NCBI GenBank assembly: GCA_040285745.1
Contig: JAUFOR010000002.1
Span: 682,001 to 746,000, forward strand
Direction: 5' to 3'
Origin: Barthelona sp. PCE
Taxonomy: Eukaryota; Metamonada: BaSk clade
DNA length: 64,000 nucleotides
Shown here: piece after piece, positions 55,333 through 64,000 of the stretch
How positions within the stretch are numbered: the first letter of the stretch is position 1
How the letters are laid out: each line of letters begins with the position of its first letter
Notes under the pieces: model-generated
Databases searched by the model: none
What the model saw: only the letters and a program-made list of their open reading frames with translations
Told to the model about the DNA's origin: nothing
Translations under genes and position numbers: made by a program

Positions 55333-58300
55333 ATGCGCCCAATTGATGTATTACCTGGAGGAAGTGCTATCTATACTCCATTTACAATTGCTACAAACGG
55401 TGACGGAACCAAATTGGCTGTTGCCACAACCCTGGCTGTATTTATATACGGGGTTAGGGATTTCACGCTTGAAAATATCCTCGCAGTTCACTCTAATGCA
55501 ATCATAAGCATTGATTGGTGTAAGACAGATCCAGATTTGATAGTCACATCATCCAATGACCACTCCATCAGAGTATGGAGCGTCTCAACATGTGTGCTTC
55601 AGAAAACCATAAAGTTGGATAGTCTCCCTGTATGCGTTCGGTTTAATCCACATAACTCAGGGCAAATTGGTATCGTCACGTCATCTGGCCACGTTTACGT
55701 ATACAACCGTAGCGAAGATAACATTAATGAGCTTTCATTCCGACCCTCTTATGGAAATTGTTTTTGCTGGGACATCCTCAGTCAGTTTGTGTACAGATTT
55801 GTTGTCGGTGGTCGTGGCATGGTGACGGTGTACTGCCACAACAAGAACAAGTACAAAAGAATGCATGAGATCAAGCACCCAACCAATAGTGATGCCCTCT
55901 GTCGTTCTCTAGCTTTTGATCCAGTTTCTCAGGATTATTTCGTTACAGCGTGGTCCACAGGCGACCTCATCATCTGTAACGCCGATAACGGCGAGATCTT
56001 AAACGTTTTAACACTGAATGGGGCAGACTTCTGCGGTGTTCAATGGATTCCTGGTATTCCAGGTGGTTTTGTCACGACAGAAGCGTCGAGTGGTGTTATC
56101 CGGAGATGGAACGTATCACAACCCACTGCTGTATTCAGTAAGAAGTTGTCACAAAATAAGGGTATTGTCTGTCAATACATTAACAACGAGTACGGTTGCG
56201 TGTTTTCGTTTGACGACGGACAGTTCATCTTGTATGACGTTCTCAAGGACAGGTATCTGTACCACTCTGTACCTGCACACACTGAGACAGTTTTTGACAG
56301 TACTTTTGTAGGAAAAAGTCCGGACTCATTTATTTCGGTGTCATACGATGGCACACTGCGCTTCTGGGAGATCGAGTACGAGAAGCCGCTTAGCAGAAGA
56401 GATAATATTGGTCTAAATGACCTCGTCCAGCCCACATTCCATCAACGCATTCAGGCAGTTGACTGCGTTCCGAATGCAAACATGGAGGTCATGTACTGTG
56501 TAGTTCAGAGCCCAGACAGCATGTCTGCGATGGCAGGAGGGTTCAACGGTAACATTTATTTGTTTGATTTGAAGAACAGAAGGTGCATGAGAGCATTTAA
56601 GATTCATGAGGCGTCAATATACAGGATTGCATGGTCTAGATTTGACGCCTCTCTCTTCGCATCCACATCCAGGGACAGGACAGTAGTTGTGTCAAAACTA
56701 CCAACAGGTTCTGCTGTTTGGAAGAAGACCTTTACTGAAATTCCTTATAGCGTTGCATTTGTTGACGCTACGACGATCGTCGTTGGCTTCCAGAGCGGTG
56801 TTATCGAACTCTACAACATTGCGCGCGAGGAGCCAGATCCCAGACCAATCCGCCGATTGAAAGAGCATAGGGAACGGGTTTTCCGCGTTGAGCCCAATCC
56901 TGCAATTCCTAACCTTTTGGCATCGGTCTCCGATGACCTTACTGTGCGTGTGTGGGACATAAGCAAGCCACAAGGACAGGAGGCTGTGTGCGTTTTGGAA
57001 GGCCACACAAATTTTGTCAGAGCAATCTGTTGGAATCCTGCCATGCCGTTCCTACTGTTATCAGGTGGCTGGGACTCAACCATTCGTGTCTGGGACATCC
57101 GTAAGCCACATACGGCACTTCGCTGTATCTCAGATCACGCAAGTGACGTGTATGCGATTTCGATTCATCCACAGAGACCGTTCACCGTACTCACCATCAG
57201 TAGGGATACGACAATTCGCCTCTGGTCCTTATATGATGAAACTATTCCTGAGATTGACAGACTAATGTGGAAATTGATGATGAGAAACGATGAAGACGTG
57301 TACAGCACTTCTTTTAGCGATGTGATGAATCCAAACCTGCCCATGCGCCTTTACATGAGCGCAGCAAACGTTGCAGTTTTCCGTCAACAACTTGCACACT
57401 CAAAGAATGACGTTTCGTACTTCTCCACAATTTTATCCTTCTTTTCACCACCAAATGGTCTTCGTAACTTCTTGGTGGCGGTTGTCTCCGAGCTCATGAA
57501 CCGTGGTGAGAGCCTTTCTGTTCCTATTTCATATCAACATCATTCGAAGTTGTTTAACGCAAAGGACTTTGTAGTTAAGGAGAAAGCGGAAGTTCGAGCA
57601 TTATTCAACAAGTTTAACAAGAAGAGGATGGCCGCTATCGGAGAGGCAACTCCTTTGGATATCATGCAGTCGCTGTCGGTTAGATCGTTGAGGATTGGCG
57701 ACCTCGAGATGTTCTGTAAGATCGAGTGTCATCTCAAGCACTGGGAGCGCGCTCTTGCGCTCGCTCCCCTTGTGAGTATGCAGCTGTGGAGCGATATCAT
57801 GCGTCAATACGCGTCATCGTTGGACACAAAGTCCGAGAGCGACATGCTTTTCACTAGTATAATTTCAGATGGTGATTCGTCACTTTCAAACTACTACGAG
57901 TCAATCAATCGTCCAGATCTCGTGATGGGTCTGCCAAAGATGGCGCTTGACAGTGTTAACGATGCGTTTAAGTTTACAATCGCAAGAGACTCTGATCCAG
58001 ATGTCGTAAAGCAGCTTTGTGAGCGATATATCGAGGAGGGCGAGCCAGTTTATGCCGCTATTGCACTGCTAACTGCGGGTTCGGTGGTTGAAGCACTGAA
58101 TATGTTGGTTGATTGTGAGGAGTCTGCATTGAGTTACACTCTCTTTAATCTAATTATCAAACAGAAGGTGGACGTGCCGGAGGATGTGTACAAGAAGTAT
58201 GTTAAGGAAGTTGTCTACAAATTGGAGCATTTAAATATGTTTGAAGAACTCAAGACTTTCGTTGACGATTGCGGTATTGATACTCATTTGTTAGTAGTTG

Positions 58301-59070
58301 AGATTGTATCACGTAACTTCGCATTAGGCACTCCGTTACACGATCTGTTTGGTCTCAGTGCATCACCAGATCCAAAATCCGATTCTGAAATGCATCAACT
58401 CGAGGTTGCACTGTTGACTAACAACACATCTAAAGCAGCACAGCACGCTATAGCCATCCTCACAGAGTATTATATGAAAGCCAAACAGTTAGCCGATAAT
58501 TCATCGGAGTTTATGGTTGTCATTCATGAAATGCGAGAGATTTGTGATTTAGTTATGGGAATTGATTTTTCAACGGTTTCGAAGGTTCCCCGCGCGCATG
58601 TGTACGTGTACATGTTATGGTGCGGTTTTTACTATCTGCGTGACATTATTGGTGAGCCAAGTCTGAATCAACGTATGCAATTTCACCCCAACGATGGGAA
58701 GGAAGCAGGTCTTGCAGTTTCTTTCAATATTCGTCGAACCTTATTGCAACTGAAGAACACACTTGATTCAGAAGGAATCTTTGATCCTATTTCCCCTCCT
58801 TTACTGGACTTAACCGATGAGGAATCTGTTGATTTGGCTAAGCCATTACAATTTAACGTTATGGGTGGATCATTCCCATTGCCTCCGCCGGGTGCTGGTT
58901 CCATTGCATCAACGACAAGAAGACCGATGACTTTGTGGGAGTTGTGTATATGGAGTAAGGGTTGTCCTTTGAGTCCGTTTGGACCAGGTGTTCCTCCTTC
59001 AGGTTACACTAACGTGGCAAGGAATATCCCCCAAGCAAAGTATTCAAGACTGCAGAGGATCGTATTGTAA
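55333..59070 (+). CDS. WD40-repeat protein with helical C-terminus (WDR17-like)
   Basis: A 1,245-residue protein. Residues ~20-640 hold about a dozen WD40 repeats in two propellers; clear units include SSNDHSIRVWSV, SVSYDGTLRFWEI, SVSDDLTVRVWDI, SGGWDSTIRVWDI and TISRDTTIRLWSL. Residues ~650-1,150 are alpha-helical, TPR/solenoid-like, with LKHWERALALAPLVSMQLW typical of such repeats. The C-terminus is Pro/Gly-rich, ending near CPLSPFGPGVPPSGY. Propellers followed by a helical solenoid occur in WDR17 and intraflagellar-transport or coat proteins; length and layout suggest WDR17, which is conserved in flagellates, but this is inference. The ATG at 55333 is the first in frame. Confidence 0.85.
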   Translation: MRPIDVLPGGSAIYTPFTIATNGDGTKLAVATTLAVFIYGVRDFTLENILAVHSNAIISIDWCKTDPDLIVTSSNDHSIRVWSVSTCVLQKTIKLDSLPVCVRFNPHNSGQIGIVTSSGHVYVYNRSEDNINELSFRPSYGNCFCWDILSQFVYRFVVGGRGMVTVYCHNKNKYKRMHEIKHPTNSDALCRSLAFDPVSQDYFVTAWSTGDLIICNADNGEILNVLTLNGADFCGVQWIPGIPGGFVTTEASSGVIRRWNVSQPTAVFSKKLSQNKGIVCQYINNEYGCVFSFDDGQFILYDVLKDRYLYHSVPAHTETVFDSTFVGKSPDSFISVSYDGTLRFWEIEYEKPLSRRDNIGLNDLVQPTFHQRIQAVDCVPNANMEVMYCVVQSPDSMSAMAGGFNGNIYLFDLKNRRCMRAFKIHEASIYRIAWSRFDASLFASTSRDRTVVVSKLPTGSAVWKKTFTEIPYSVAFVDATTIVVGFQSGVIELYNIAREEPDPRPIRRLKEHRERVFRVEPNPAIPNLLASVSDDLTVRVWDISKPQGQEAVCVLEGHTNFVRAICWNPAMPFLLLSGGWDSTIRVWDIRKPHTALRCISDHASDVYAISIHPQRPFTVLTISRDTTIRLWSLYDETIPEIDRLMWKLMMRNDEDVYSTSFSDVMNPNLPMRLYMSAANVAVFRQQLAHSKNDVSYFSTILSFFSPPNGLRNFLVAVVSELMNRGESLSVPISYQHHSKLFNAKDFVVKEKAEVRALFNKFNKKRMAAIGEATPLDIMQSLSVRSLRIGDLEMFCKIECHLKHWERALALAPLVSMQLWSDIMRQYASSLDTKSESDMLFTSIISDGDSSLSNYYESINRPDLVMGLPKMALDSVNDAFKFTIARDSDPDVVKQLCERYIEEGEPVYAAIALLTAGSVVEALNMLVDCEESALSYTLFNLIIKQKVDVPEDVYKKYVKEVVYKLEHLNMFEELKTFVDDCGIDTHLLVVEIVSRNFALGTPLHDLFGLSASPDPKSDSEMHQLEVALLTNNTSKAAQHAIAILTEYYMKAKQLADNSSEFMVVIHEMREICDLVMGIDFSTVSKVPRAHVYVYMLWCGFYYLRDIIGEPSLNQRMQFHPNDGKEAGLAVSFNIRRTLLQLKNTLDSEGIFDPISPPLLDLTDEESVDLAKPLQFNVMGGSFPLPPPGAGSIASTTRRPMTLWELCIWSKGCPLSPFGPGVPPSGYTNVARNIPQAKYSRLQRIVL

Positions 59071-59221
59071 AAGAATAATTTTGTCATTGAAACTTTTTTG
59101 GCAATAAAAAATTGAGTTTTTGCTATTGAACTGTGGGTATATGTGGGAATCAGTTGGACCGCGTTGTATATTTCATGTACAAAATCGTGTAAAACACAAT
59201 ATTACCTTTCTCTGGATGTAG

Positions 59222-62200
59222 ATGAGCGATACGATCACTCCATCGACACAAAGCACGGGTCTATCGTCATCTGGGATAAGCTCGCCCACCGCACATTACT
59301 CCAAACCGCAATTTGAAGATTTATCGTATTTACGAGACATTCCAGCAAGGGTTGATACTGGTCCACATCAACCTCCTCAACACAATACGCAGAAAGAGGA
59401 GGAGGAATCAAAAGAATCACCAAAACCGAAGATTGATATTGCCGCAGTTGCTGAAAAAATCAAGAAAAACGCCGAGATCATTTTACTTAAGAAGAAAAAG
59501 GCACGAAGGGAGAAGGAGCGCCGTGAAAAGGAACGCATTGAGCGGTTGCGGAAGGTTGATGAGTTTAACAAACGTCAATTTGAGAAGCAACGTAATCGTG
59601 TCATCGAGCAAGAGAAGCGCAAGAAGGCAGAGAAAAAGCGCCAGGAAAAAGAGACAGAGGAGCTTAAACTTCGTCAGAAAGCAGAGAAAAAGAGATTAGA
59701 TGACAAGCGGAGAATGGAAGCTGTTCGTAGTCTTCAATCACGGTATAAGACAAACCCCCCCAAGCCCCGTAAGCGTATATCCAAGGATAAGCTCCGTAAA
59801 CAGAAGATTCTTGAGAAGAAGAGAAGGATTGCAGAATTTGATAAAAAAACACGTCAGCGCCTTCAAGAAGAGCAAAAAGAAGAGGAAAGGAAGCGCGAGG
59901 AGCGAAAGAAGCAGGCAAGCAGAGTTGTTATGCCTGTTGTTGTTGAAAGATCGCAACCAGAACCAGAACCTCAAGTCATTGAGCCATTACAGCCAATCAC
60001 TGTCGCACAACCGATCGAGAAACCTGCAGACCACAGCCAGAGCGTTGGTCAATTTGTCATTCTCGATCTGGACAGTAGCAGTGATAGCGAGATTGTATCA
60101 CTGGATTCAATTAACATAGCAGCAGTTATTGATGAGGTCATTGTAATGGATGAGACTCCTTCTCACGATGAGCAAAACATTGTTATCATTGATGAGCGTG
60201 ATGGTTTGAAACCGTTGCGTGAGAAAATTGACAGTCTATCAGTTTTGTTCGAAAGTTTGCCTGATTTCACAGAAGATTCTACAGATATTACCCAGTATGC
60301 TGAGAAGCAAGGTCCGGTGGTCGATAATGTTTTTGAAATGCCTGATCCAATTGTTATGTATGAAGAACCAGAGCCTATTGTACACGAAGAACCAGAGCCT
60401 GTTGTACACGAAGAACCAGAGCCTGTTGTACACGAAGAACCAGAGCCTGTTGTTACACATGAAGCGCCGCCCATTGTGATACAGAACAATGAAAACTATG
60501 ATGAACTGTTAAGCCAGTATCAGAGGATGGAGCGTTGGATGGCAAGCCTATCGTCCGCAGTTGTTTCCCGAGAAGATGAAACAGCGGATGATATGAAGAT
60601 GCAGATTTCGCAGATTCAGGAAGAGCTCGTTACACTTAAGGAAAGTGTTGACACGTTTGTTGATGCTTATTCAACGCGCGAGAGCGCAAACAAGGTCCTA
60701 CACGACTCCTTTGAACCAGTTCCGGTTGTAGAACCAGTTTCAATTGAGCCAACGGTTGAACCGATTCCAGAACCAGTGATCAAGGCAGCTGTTGATCAGG
60801 AGAAGGACGACAGAGACATTGTGTTTGACCTTCTTCTAAGCTCTCACAGGACAGTCGAATCAGCATGTTTAGATGATGGTTTTAGTGTTATTTCTGTATT
60901 GATGCGTCAGAAAAAGGAACTTCTTGAGACCCAGCCCGTTTTTACAATACCGGGTGAGGCTCCAAAGTGGTCAGATGACGCACTTTCTTTGCCTACTCCT
61001 GCACAACTTCAGGCCGAGATCGATGAGTTACAAGAGATAATGGAGGAGTCAAGCATTGACGTCGATGTCAGTGAGAGCATTATCCAACACCGTTTGGAAG
61101 AGCTTGGTCTTATTATCCACGAACCCGTACCTTCAGTTATCAGTCACATATCTGCTATTCCAATGGAGGATTCCCACTCTGAGATGTCCGAGAGCGAGGT
61201 GTTGAGCGAGTTCAACGCCGAAGACATAGTTGTTGAAGATGAAGAGGATGATCGTGTCAGGTATCACCCAGATGATCTTGATGCGCTTGCCATGCAGTCC
61301 CTGGAGGCCATGGACAGGAGCAGGGAGCATGAAAACATGCTCATGGGACTTGAATCTTCATACGCACACTCGATAAGAACCCAACAACAGCACATGTTGG
61401 AGGATGCGATACCAGCTGCCACTGTTTCACAATTTGTACCTGAGGCCGTCAACGAGGGCCGCTTCATGCACTACCCGACTACCCCAGAGACGACAACCAC
61501 CTCTGAAACACCGATTTTGAAAAAATCCAATATAATGCCGCTAGAGCCAATTTCTTCAGAGAGAGAACCATCTCGTCATGTCCAGGTCCACGTTGAGCCT
61601 ATGGTTCCCATGGATAAAGTTGTTACACATGAGGAGAACACACAGACTATGAAACAAGATGTTGAGGAGGATCGCTTACCGTTTACTGATGAGATTGCCA
61701 AACATCTATGGAGCTACGACACCGAGGGAGGTGTGCTGGAGAGCCAGACGAAGAGACAGGTGCAGGCGCATCTTCTCAGGCGCGATTTTGAGGCAGGGTC
61801 TGCGGTTGTGTATTCCAAACTTGAAAAACTAACTGATTCAATTGTTCCTTTGGTTTCCAAGCCCCCACCAACTGTAATCCCACAGGAGGAGCCAGTTATT
61901 GTCGAAGAACCTGTTGTTATGAAGAAAATTGTAATTTCAGATGAGGTTGTTGTCGTAGAACCTGTTGTCGAACAACAGGAAGAGTCAGACGAGGCAAGTG
62001 TTAATGATGAAGATGAGCAAAATTCTCCATTTATTGGTGAAGATCGAACCAGATCGATTAGAAGCCTTGATTTTATGTTGGAAAAACCCAAAGACGTCAC
62101 CTCTATCGAAGAATTCATTCCAACAGAGCCGAAAGAAACAAGTGCAGTGGTCAGTTCTCTTGAGAGTGTTGGTTCTGAATTGTTTGAACTTCAAACTCTT

Positions 62201-64000
62201 ATTGAGACATCAATCGACATCCCCAACGGAAATTCTTTTAATGCTTTGTTCAAGTGTCTTCTGGATGATACATATTCGTTTTTACACACAAAAGATATAG
62301 AATTAGTCCCCGAAGTTTACCTTTCGTTTTTAATTTGTTCTTATCTAAATCTGCAGTTCTCCAACGACATTCAAATCCTCATTATTGGTGATACAGCAGA
62401 TCAAATGGCAAAGATTGGTAGTTTGATCTCAAAGATCATGCCTGTTCAAGTCGACATGATTTTTGGGGATTTCCCACTCAAAAGCAATTGCCCTGTTGGG
62501 TTGATGACAGCAAATGTGTATTTGAACTGGAGTCATTCATGTGATATGGTTGTGTGTTTCTGTAAGAACGTCTCTTCAAAAATTTTCAGCCTATTAATTG
62601 AAGAGGAAGGAAGGCAGTTGAATCATGTAATTTTTGTTAACAACGATATTTTGGTTAAAAAACTGCTTGACGATCATAACGTGTCGTATATATTCTCTTC
62701 TGCGTTCCCGTTCAGTCAAGACGATGTAGACGAGGCGGAACTGTGTAGAGATCTGCAGGCATCTCGTATATTCATCAACTATGATAACAATGGCCGAACC
62801 AGCATCCCCCTGAGCAGCAGCCCGTTAATTGGAACGAGTACACCATACAACCAGTTTGAGTTGGAGAGAAAGAGCGATACTTTTGTTGTCCAGGACAATG
62901 ATAATCAGGAGCAGGTGCACCATGCGCTGAATCTGAATAAGGTTGATGTTGTTTCTATGAATGATGCTGTTGGGCAGCCCAACAATGTTGGAAACGAGAA
63001 GAGAACAGAACTTCTCAAGACGCACAGCGACCTAGCGAGCGAGTTCTTATTCCAGTCGATGCGAGAATCCGCTCTACTGATCGATAGTTCTTCCTCTTCC
63101 TCTCCACCACTAAGTCAGGATGCTGTAACGTCGTTATCGACAACAACTTCTGAAGAATTCTTTTTAGAAACTAGCCTAAATGTTGCATTGAACGAGCCTT
63201 TCGAACCCAGCGGTTTGAAGTATTCTGAAACAGGTAGTGTGTCGTCAGAAGTCAGTCCTACAAATTCAATTGATGATGAAACGTTGGAAAGCTCAGATAA
63301 GGTTGGATTCATGGGTTATGATGTGATCGAGGCAACACCAAAGACGCTCGAGCTATTGGATGAGCTCTACAGCTATGAACAGGTGTTTTACAAGACTGCA
63401 AGCCTAGATCTGCTAAAGTTGACCACTTTCAAAGATAAAACTATTACCACTTTCCAGGAAAACGGATTGAAGGTATTTCGACAGTTTGTTGAGACACGTA
63501 GCAGCTGTATCTATCTATATCCATACCGCCACGACTTTTACATGTTCATGAAGTTGTTTAATTGCTTCACTAATGGTTTTGTTGTGAAAAAACCAGAGGA
63601 TTTATATCCTTTTGAGAGCGAATACGAGTCAATTGATCAAAAACCGGATGAACCTGCTGCTTTTGTTATCAATATCAATTCATTAATGAAGTATCTTATT
63701 TATTTGGAGGAATCTTTGTTAGAATACGTTGTACCTCAGTTTTTGAAGAAGAAGTCATCCATTGTTTTGCTCGTCGTCGACTCGTTGGATGATGACGTGT
63801 ACATGTTTATAAGGAAGTTCTTTTCACCAGATGTCTTGGATTCTTTCGAACAGAATGTTTTTATACACAATAATGAACCGGAAATCGATTATTTCGACTT
63901 TTATACCCTCAATAGCGAGGGGGCTGAGACAGCCACGTCAGTTTCCAGCATTTCTATGTCTCCTCAAGATACAGCAAATGAAGAAACACAGGTTGTCGCT
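59222..64000 (+). CDS. very long acidic coiled-coil protein, C-terminus outside window
   Basis: An open frame of 1,593 codons from ATG 59222 (MSDTITPSTQ) without a stop to the window edge. Residues ~75-240 are an extreme Lys/Glu/Arg-rich helix (KKKKARREKERREKERIE type), a single long coiled coil. Residues ~250-1,000 are acidic and disordered, with Pro/Glu/Val repeats including a tandem EEPEPVVH unit. From about residue 1,015 globular sequence begins: one region (~1,015-1,190) has hydrophobic strands such as IQILIIGDTADQMAK, and another (~1,370-1,560) holds VNINSLMKYLIYLEESLLEY and KKKSSIVLLVVDSLDDDVYM, possibly two related alpha/beta modules. Large centrosomal or basal-body proteins have such layouts, but no family is recognised. 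Confidence 0.85.
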   Translation, partial: MSDTITPSTQSTGLSSSGISSPTAHYSKPQFEDLSYLRDIPARVDTGPHQPPQHNTQKEEEESKESPKPKIDIAAVAEKIKKNAEIILLKKKKARREKERREKERIERLRKVDEFNKRQFEKQRNRVIEQEKRKKAEKKRQEKETEELKLRQKAEKKRLDDKRRMEAVRSLQSRYKTNPPKPRKRISKDKLRKQKILEKKRRIAEFDKKTRQRLQEEQKEEERKREERKKQASRVVMPVVVERSQPEPEPQVIEPLQPITVAQPIEKPADHSQSVGQFVILDLDSSSDSEIVSLDSINIAAVIDEVIVMDETPSHDEQNIVIIDERDGLKPLREKIDSLSVLFESLPDFTEDSTDITQYAEKQGPVVDNVFEMPDPIVMYEEPEPIVHEEPEPVVHEEPEPVVHEEPEPVVTHEAPPIVIQNNENYDELLSQYQRMERWMASLSSAVVSREDETADDMKMQISQIQEELVTLKESVDTFVDAYSTRESANKVLHDSFEPVPVVEPVSIEPTVEPIPEPVIKAAVDQEKDDRDIVFDLLLSSHRTVESACLDDGFSVISVLMRQKKELLETQPVFTIPGEAPKWSDDALSLPTPAQLQAEIDELQEIMEESSIDVDVSESIIQHRLEELGLIIHEPVPSVISHISAIPMEDSHSEMSESEVLSEFNAEDIVVEDEEDDRVRYHPDDLDALAMQSLEAMDRSREHENMLMGLESSYAHSIRTQQQHMLEDAIPAATVSQFVPEAVNEGRFMHYPTTPETTTTSETPILKKSNIMPLEPISSEREPSRHVQVHVEPMVPMDKVVTHEENTQTMKQDVEEDRLPFTDEIAKHLWSYDTEGGVLESQTKRQVQAHLLRRDFEAGSAVVYSKLEKLTDSIVPLVSKPPPTVIPQEEPVIVEEPVVMKKIVISDEVVVVEPVVEQQEESDEASVNDEDEQNSPFIGEDRTRSIRSLDFMLEKPKDVTSIEEFIPTEPKETSAVVSSLESVGSELFELQTLIETSIDIPNGNSFNALFKCLLDDTYSFLHTKDIELVPEVYLSFLICSYLNLQFSNDIQILIIGDTADQMAKIGSLISKIMPVQVDMIFGDFPLKSNCPVGLMTANVYLNWSHSCDMVVCFCKNVSSKIFSLLIEEEGRQLNHVIFVNNDILVKKLLDDHNVSYIFSSAFPFSQDDVDEAELCRDLQASRIFINYDNNGRTSIPLSSSPLIGTSTPYNQFELERKSDTFVVQDNDNQEQVHHALNLNKVDVVSMNDAVGQPNNVGNEKRTELLKTHSDLASEFLFQSMRESALLIDSSSSSSPPLSQDAVTSLSTTTSEEFFLETSLNVALNEPFEPSGLKYSETGSVSSEVSPTNSIDDETLESSDKVGFMGYDVIEATPKTLELLDELYSYEQVFYKTASLDLLKLTTFKDKTITTFQENGLKVFRQFVETRSSCIYLYPYRHDFYMFMKLFNCFTNGFVVKKPEDLYPFESEYESIDQKPDEPAAFVININSLMKYLIYLEESLLEYVVPQFLKKKSSIVLLVVDSLDDDVYMFIRKFFSPDVLDSFEQNVFIHNNEPEIDYFDFYTLNSEGAETATSVSSISMSPQDTANEETQVVA
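60362..60453 (+). repeat. 24-bp tandem repeat inside the long acidic gene
   Basis: Three full units and a fourth of 20 bases, each GAAGAACCAGAGCCTGTTGT plus ACAC (ATT for GTT in the first), encoding EEPEPVVH. The units are nearly identical at DNA level, which implies recent slippage or expansion; it may vary in number between strains. Confidence 0.9.

Noticed and set aside
1-64000. Bacterial operons, CRISPR arrays, insertion sequences, transposons, integrated viruses
   Set aside because: No repeat-spacer array, transposase, reverse transcriptase, terminal repeats or viral genes were seen; gene content is eukaryotic throughout.

Overview
The window is nuclear DNA of a flagellated, gene-dense, intron-poor eukaryotic microbe. 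The gene content is eukaryotic throughout: proteasome beta1, CCT zeta, prefoldin 2, Mediator 31, ASF1, eS6, uS7, eS12, KRR1, BRX1, COG3 and DNA-PKcs. A flagellum is implied by a CCDC96-type axonemal protein and a p25-alpha/TPPP-motif protein; a kinesin-13 is compatible with this. TAA, TAG and TGA all end genes, so the code is standard, which argues against hexamitid diplomonads and other groups that reassign stop codons. The two clear introns (96 and 49 nt) start with GTATGT and have a branch-like CTAAC/CTTAC close to the 3' AG. Together with a short Pam18-like J protein that implies a mitochondrion-related organelle, this would suit a metamonad-like protist. That placement is inference; no marker in the window fixes the species.

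Layout. 1-9 kb: kinesin-13 (cut by the left edge), a coiled-coil protein, a small membrane protein, CCDC96, glycogen branching enzyme, an LMBRD2-type membrane protein and a Pho80-type cyclin. 9.5-14 kb: spliced prefoldin 2, eS12, Pam18-like, a cytochrome b5 protein, proteasome beta1 and BRX1. 14-22.3 kb: a large helical protein, two unknowns, a COMMD-like protein, a TMBIM-like protein, a Pumilio protein and a p25-alpha repeat protein. 22.3-23.6 kb is an AT-rich gap holding one tRNA-Gly(GCC). 23.6-31 kb: an SP/TP-rich protein, ASF1, two unknowns, primase small subunit, an MFS carrier, a tail-anchored UBC6/UBE2J2, endonuclease V and MED31. 30.9-42.8 kb: one uninterrupted 3,959-codon DNA-PKcs gene. 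42.9-54.6 kb: CLEC16A-like, an EGF-type receptor-like protein, CCT6, spliced uS7, eS6, COG3, a small MGGG protein and KRR1. 55.3-64 kb: a WD40/helical protein (WDR17-like) and a long acidic/coiled-coil gene running off the right edge.

The genes do not form a pathway cluster; strands alternate and neighbours are functionally unrelated. Compaction is the dominant feature: divergent starts lie as little as 36 bp apart, and convergent reading frames overlap at their 3' ends at least four times. The most notable gene is DNA-PKcs, which keeps the kinase core, the FATC tail and a Thr-Gln cluster at about the position of the vertebrate autophosphorylation cluster.
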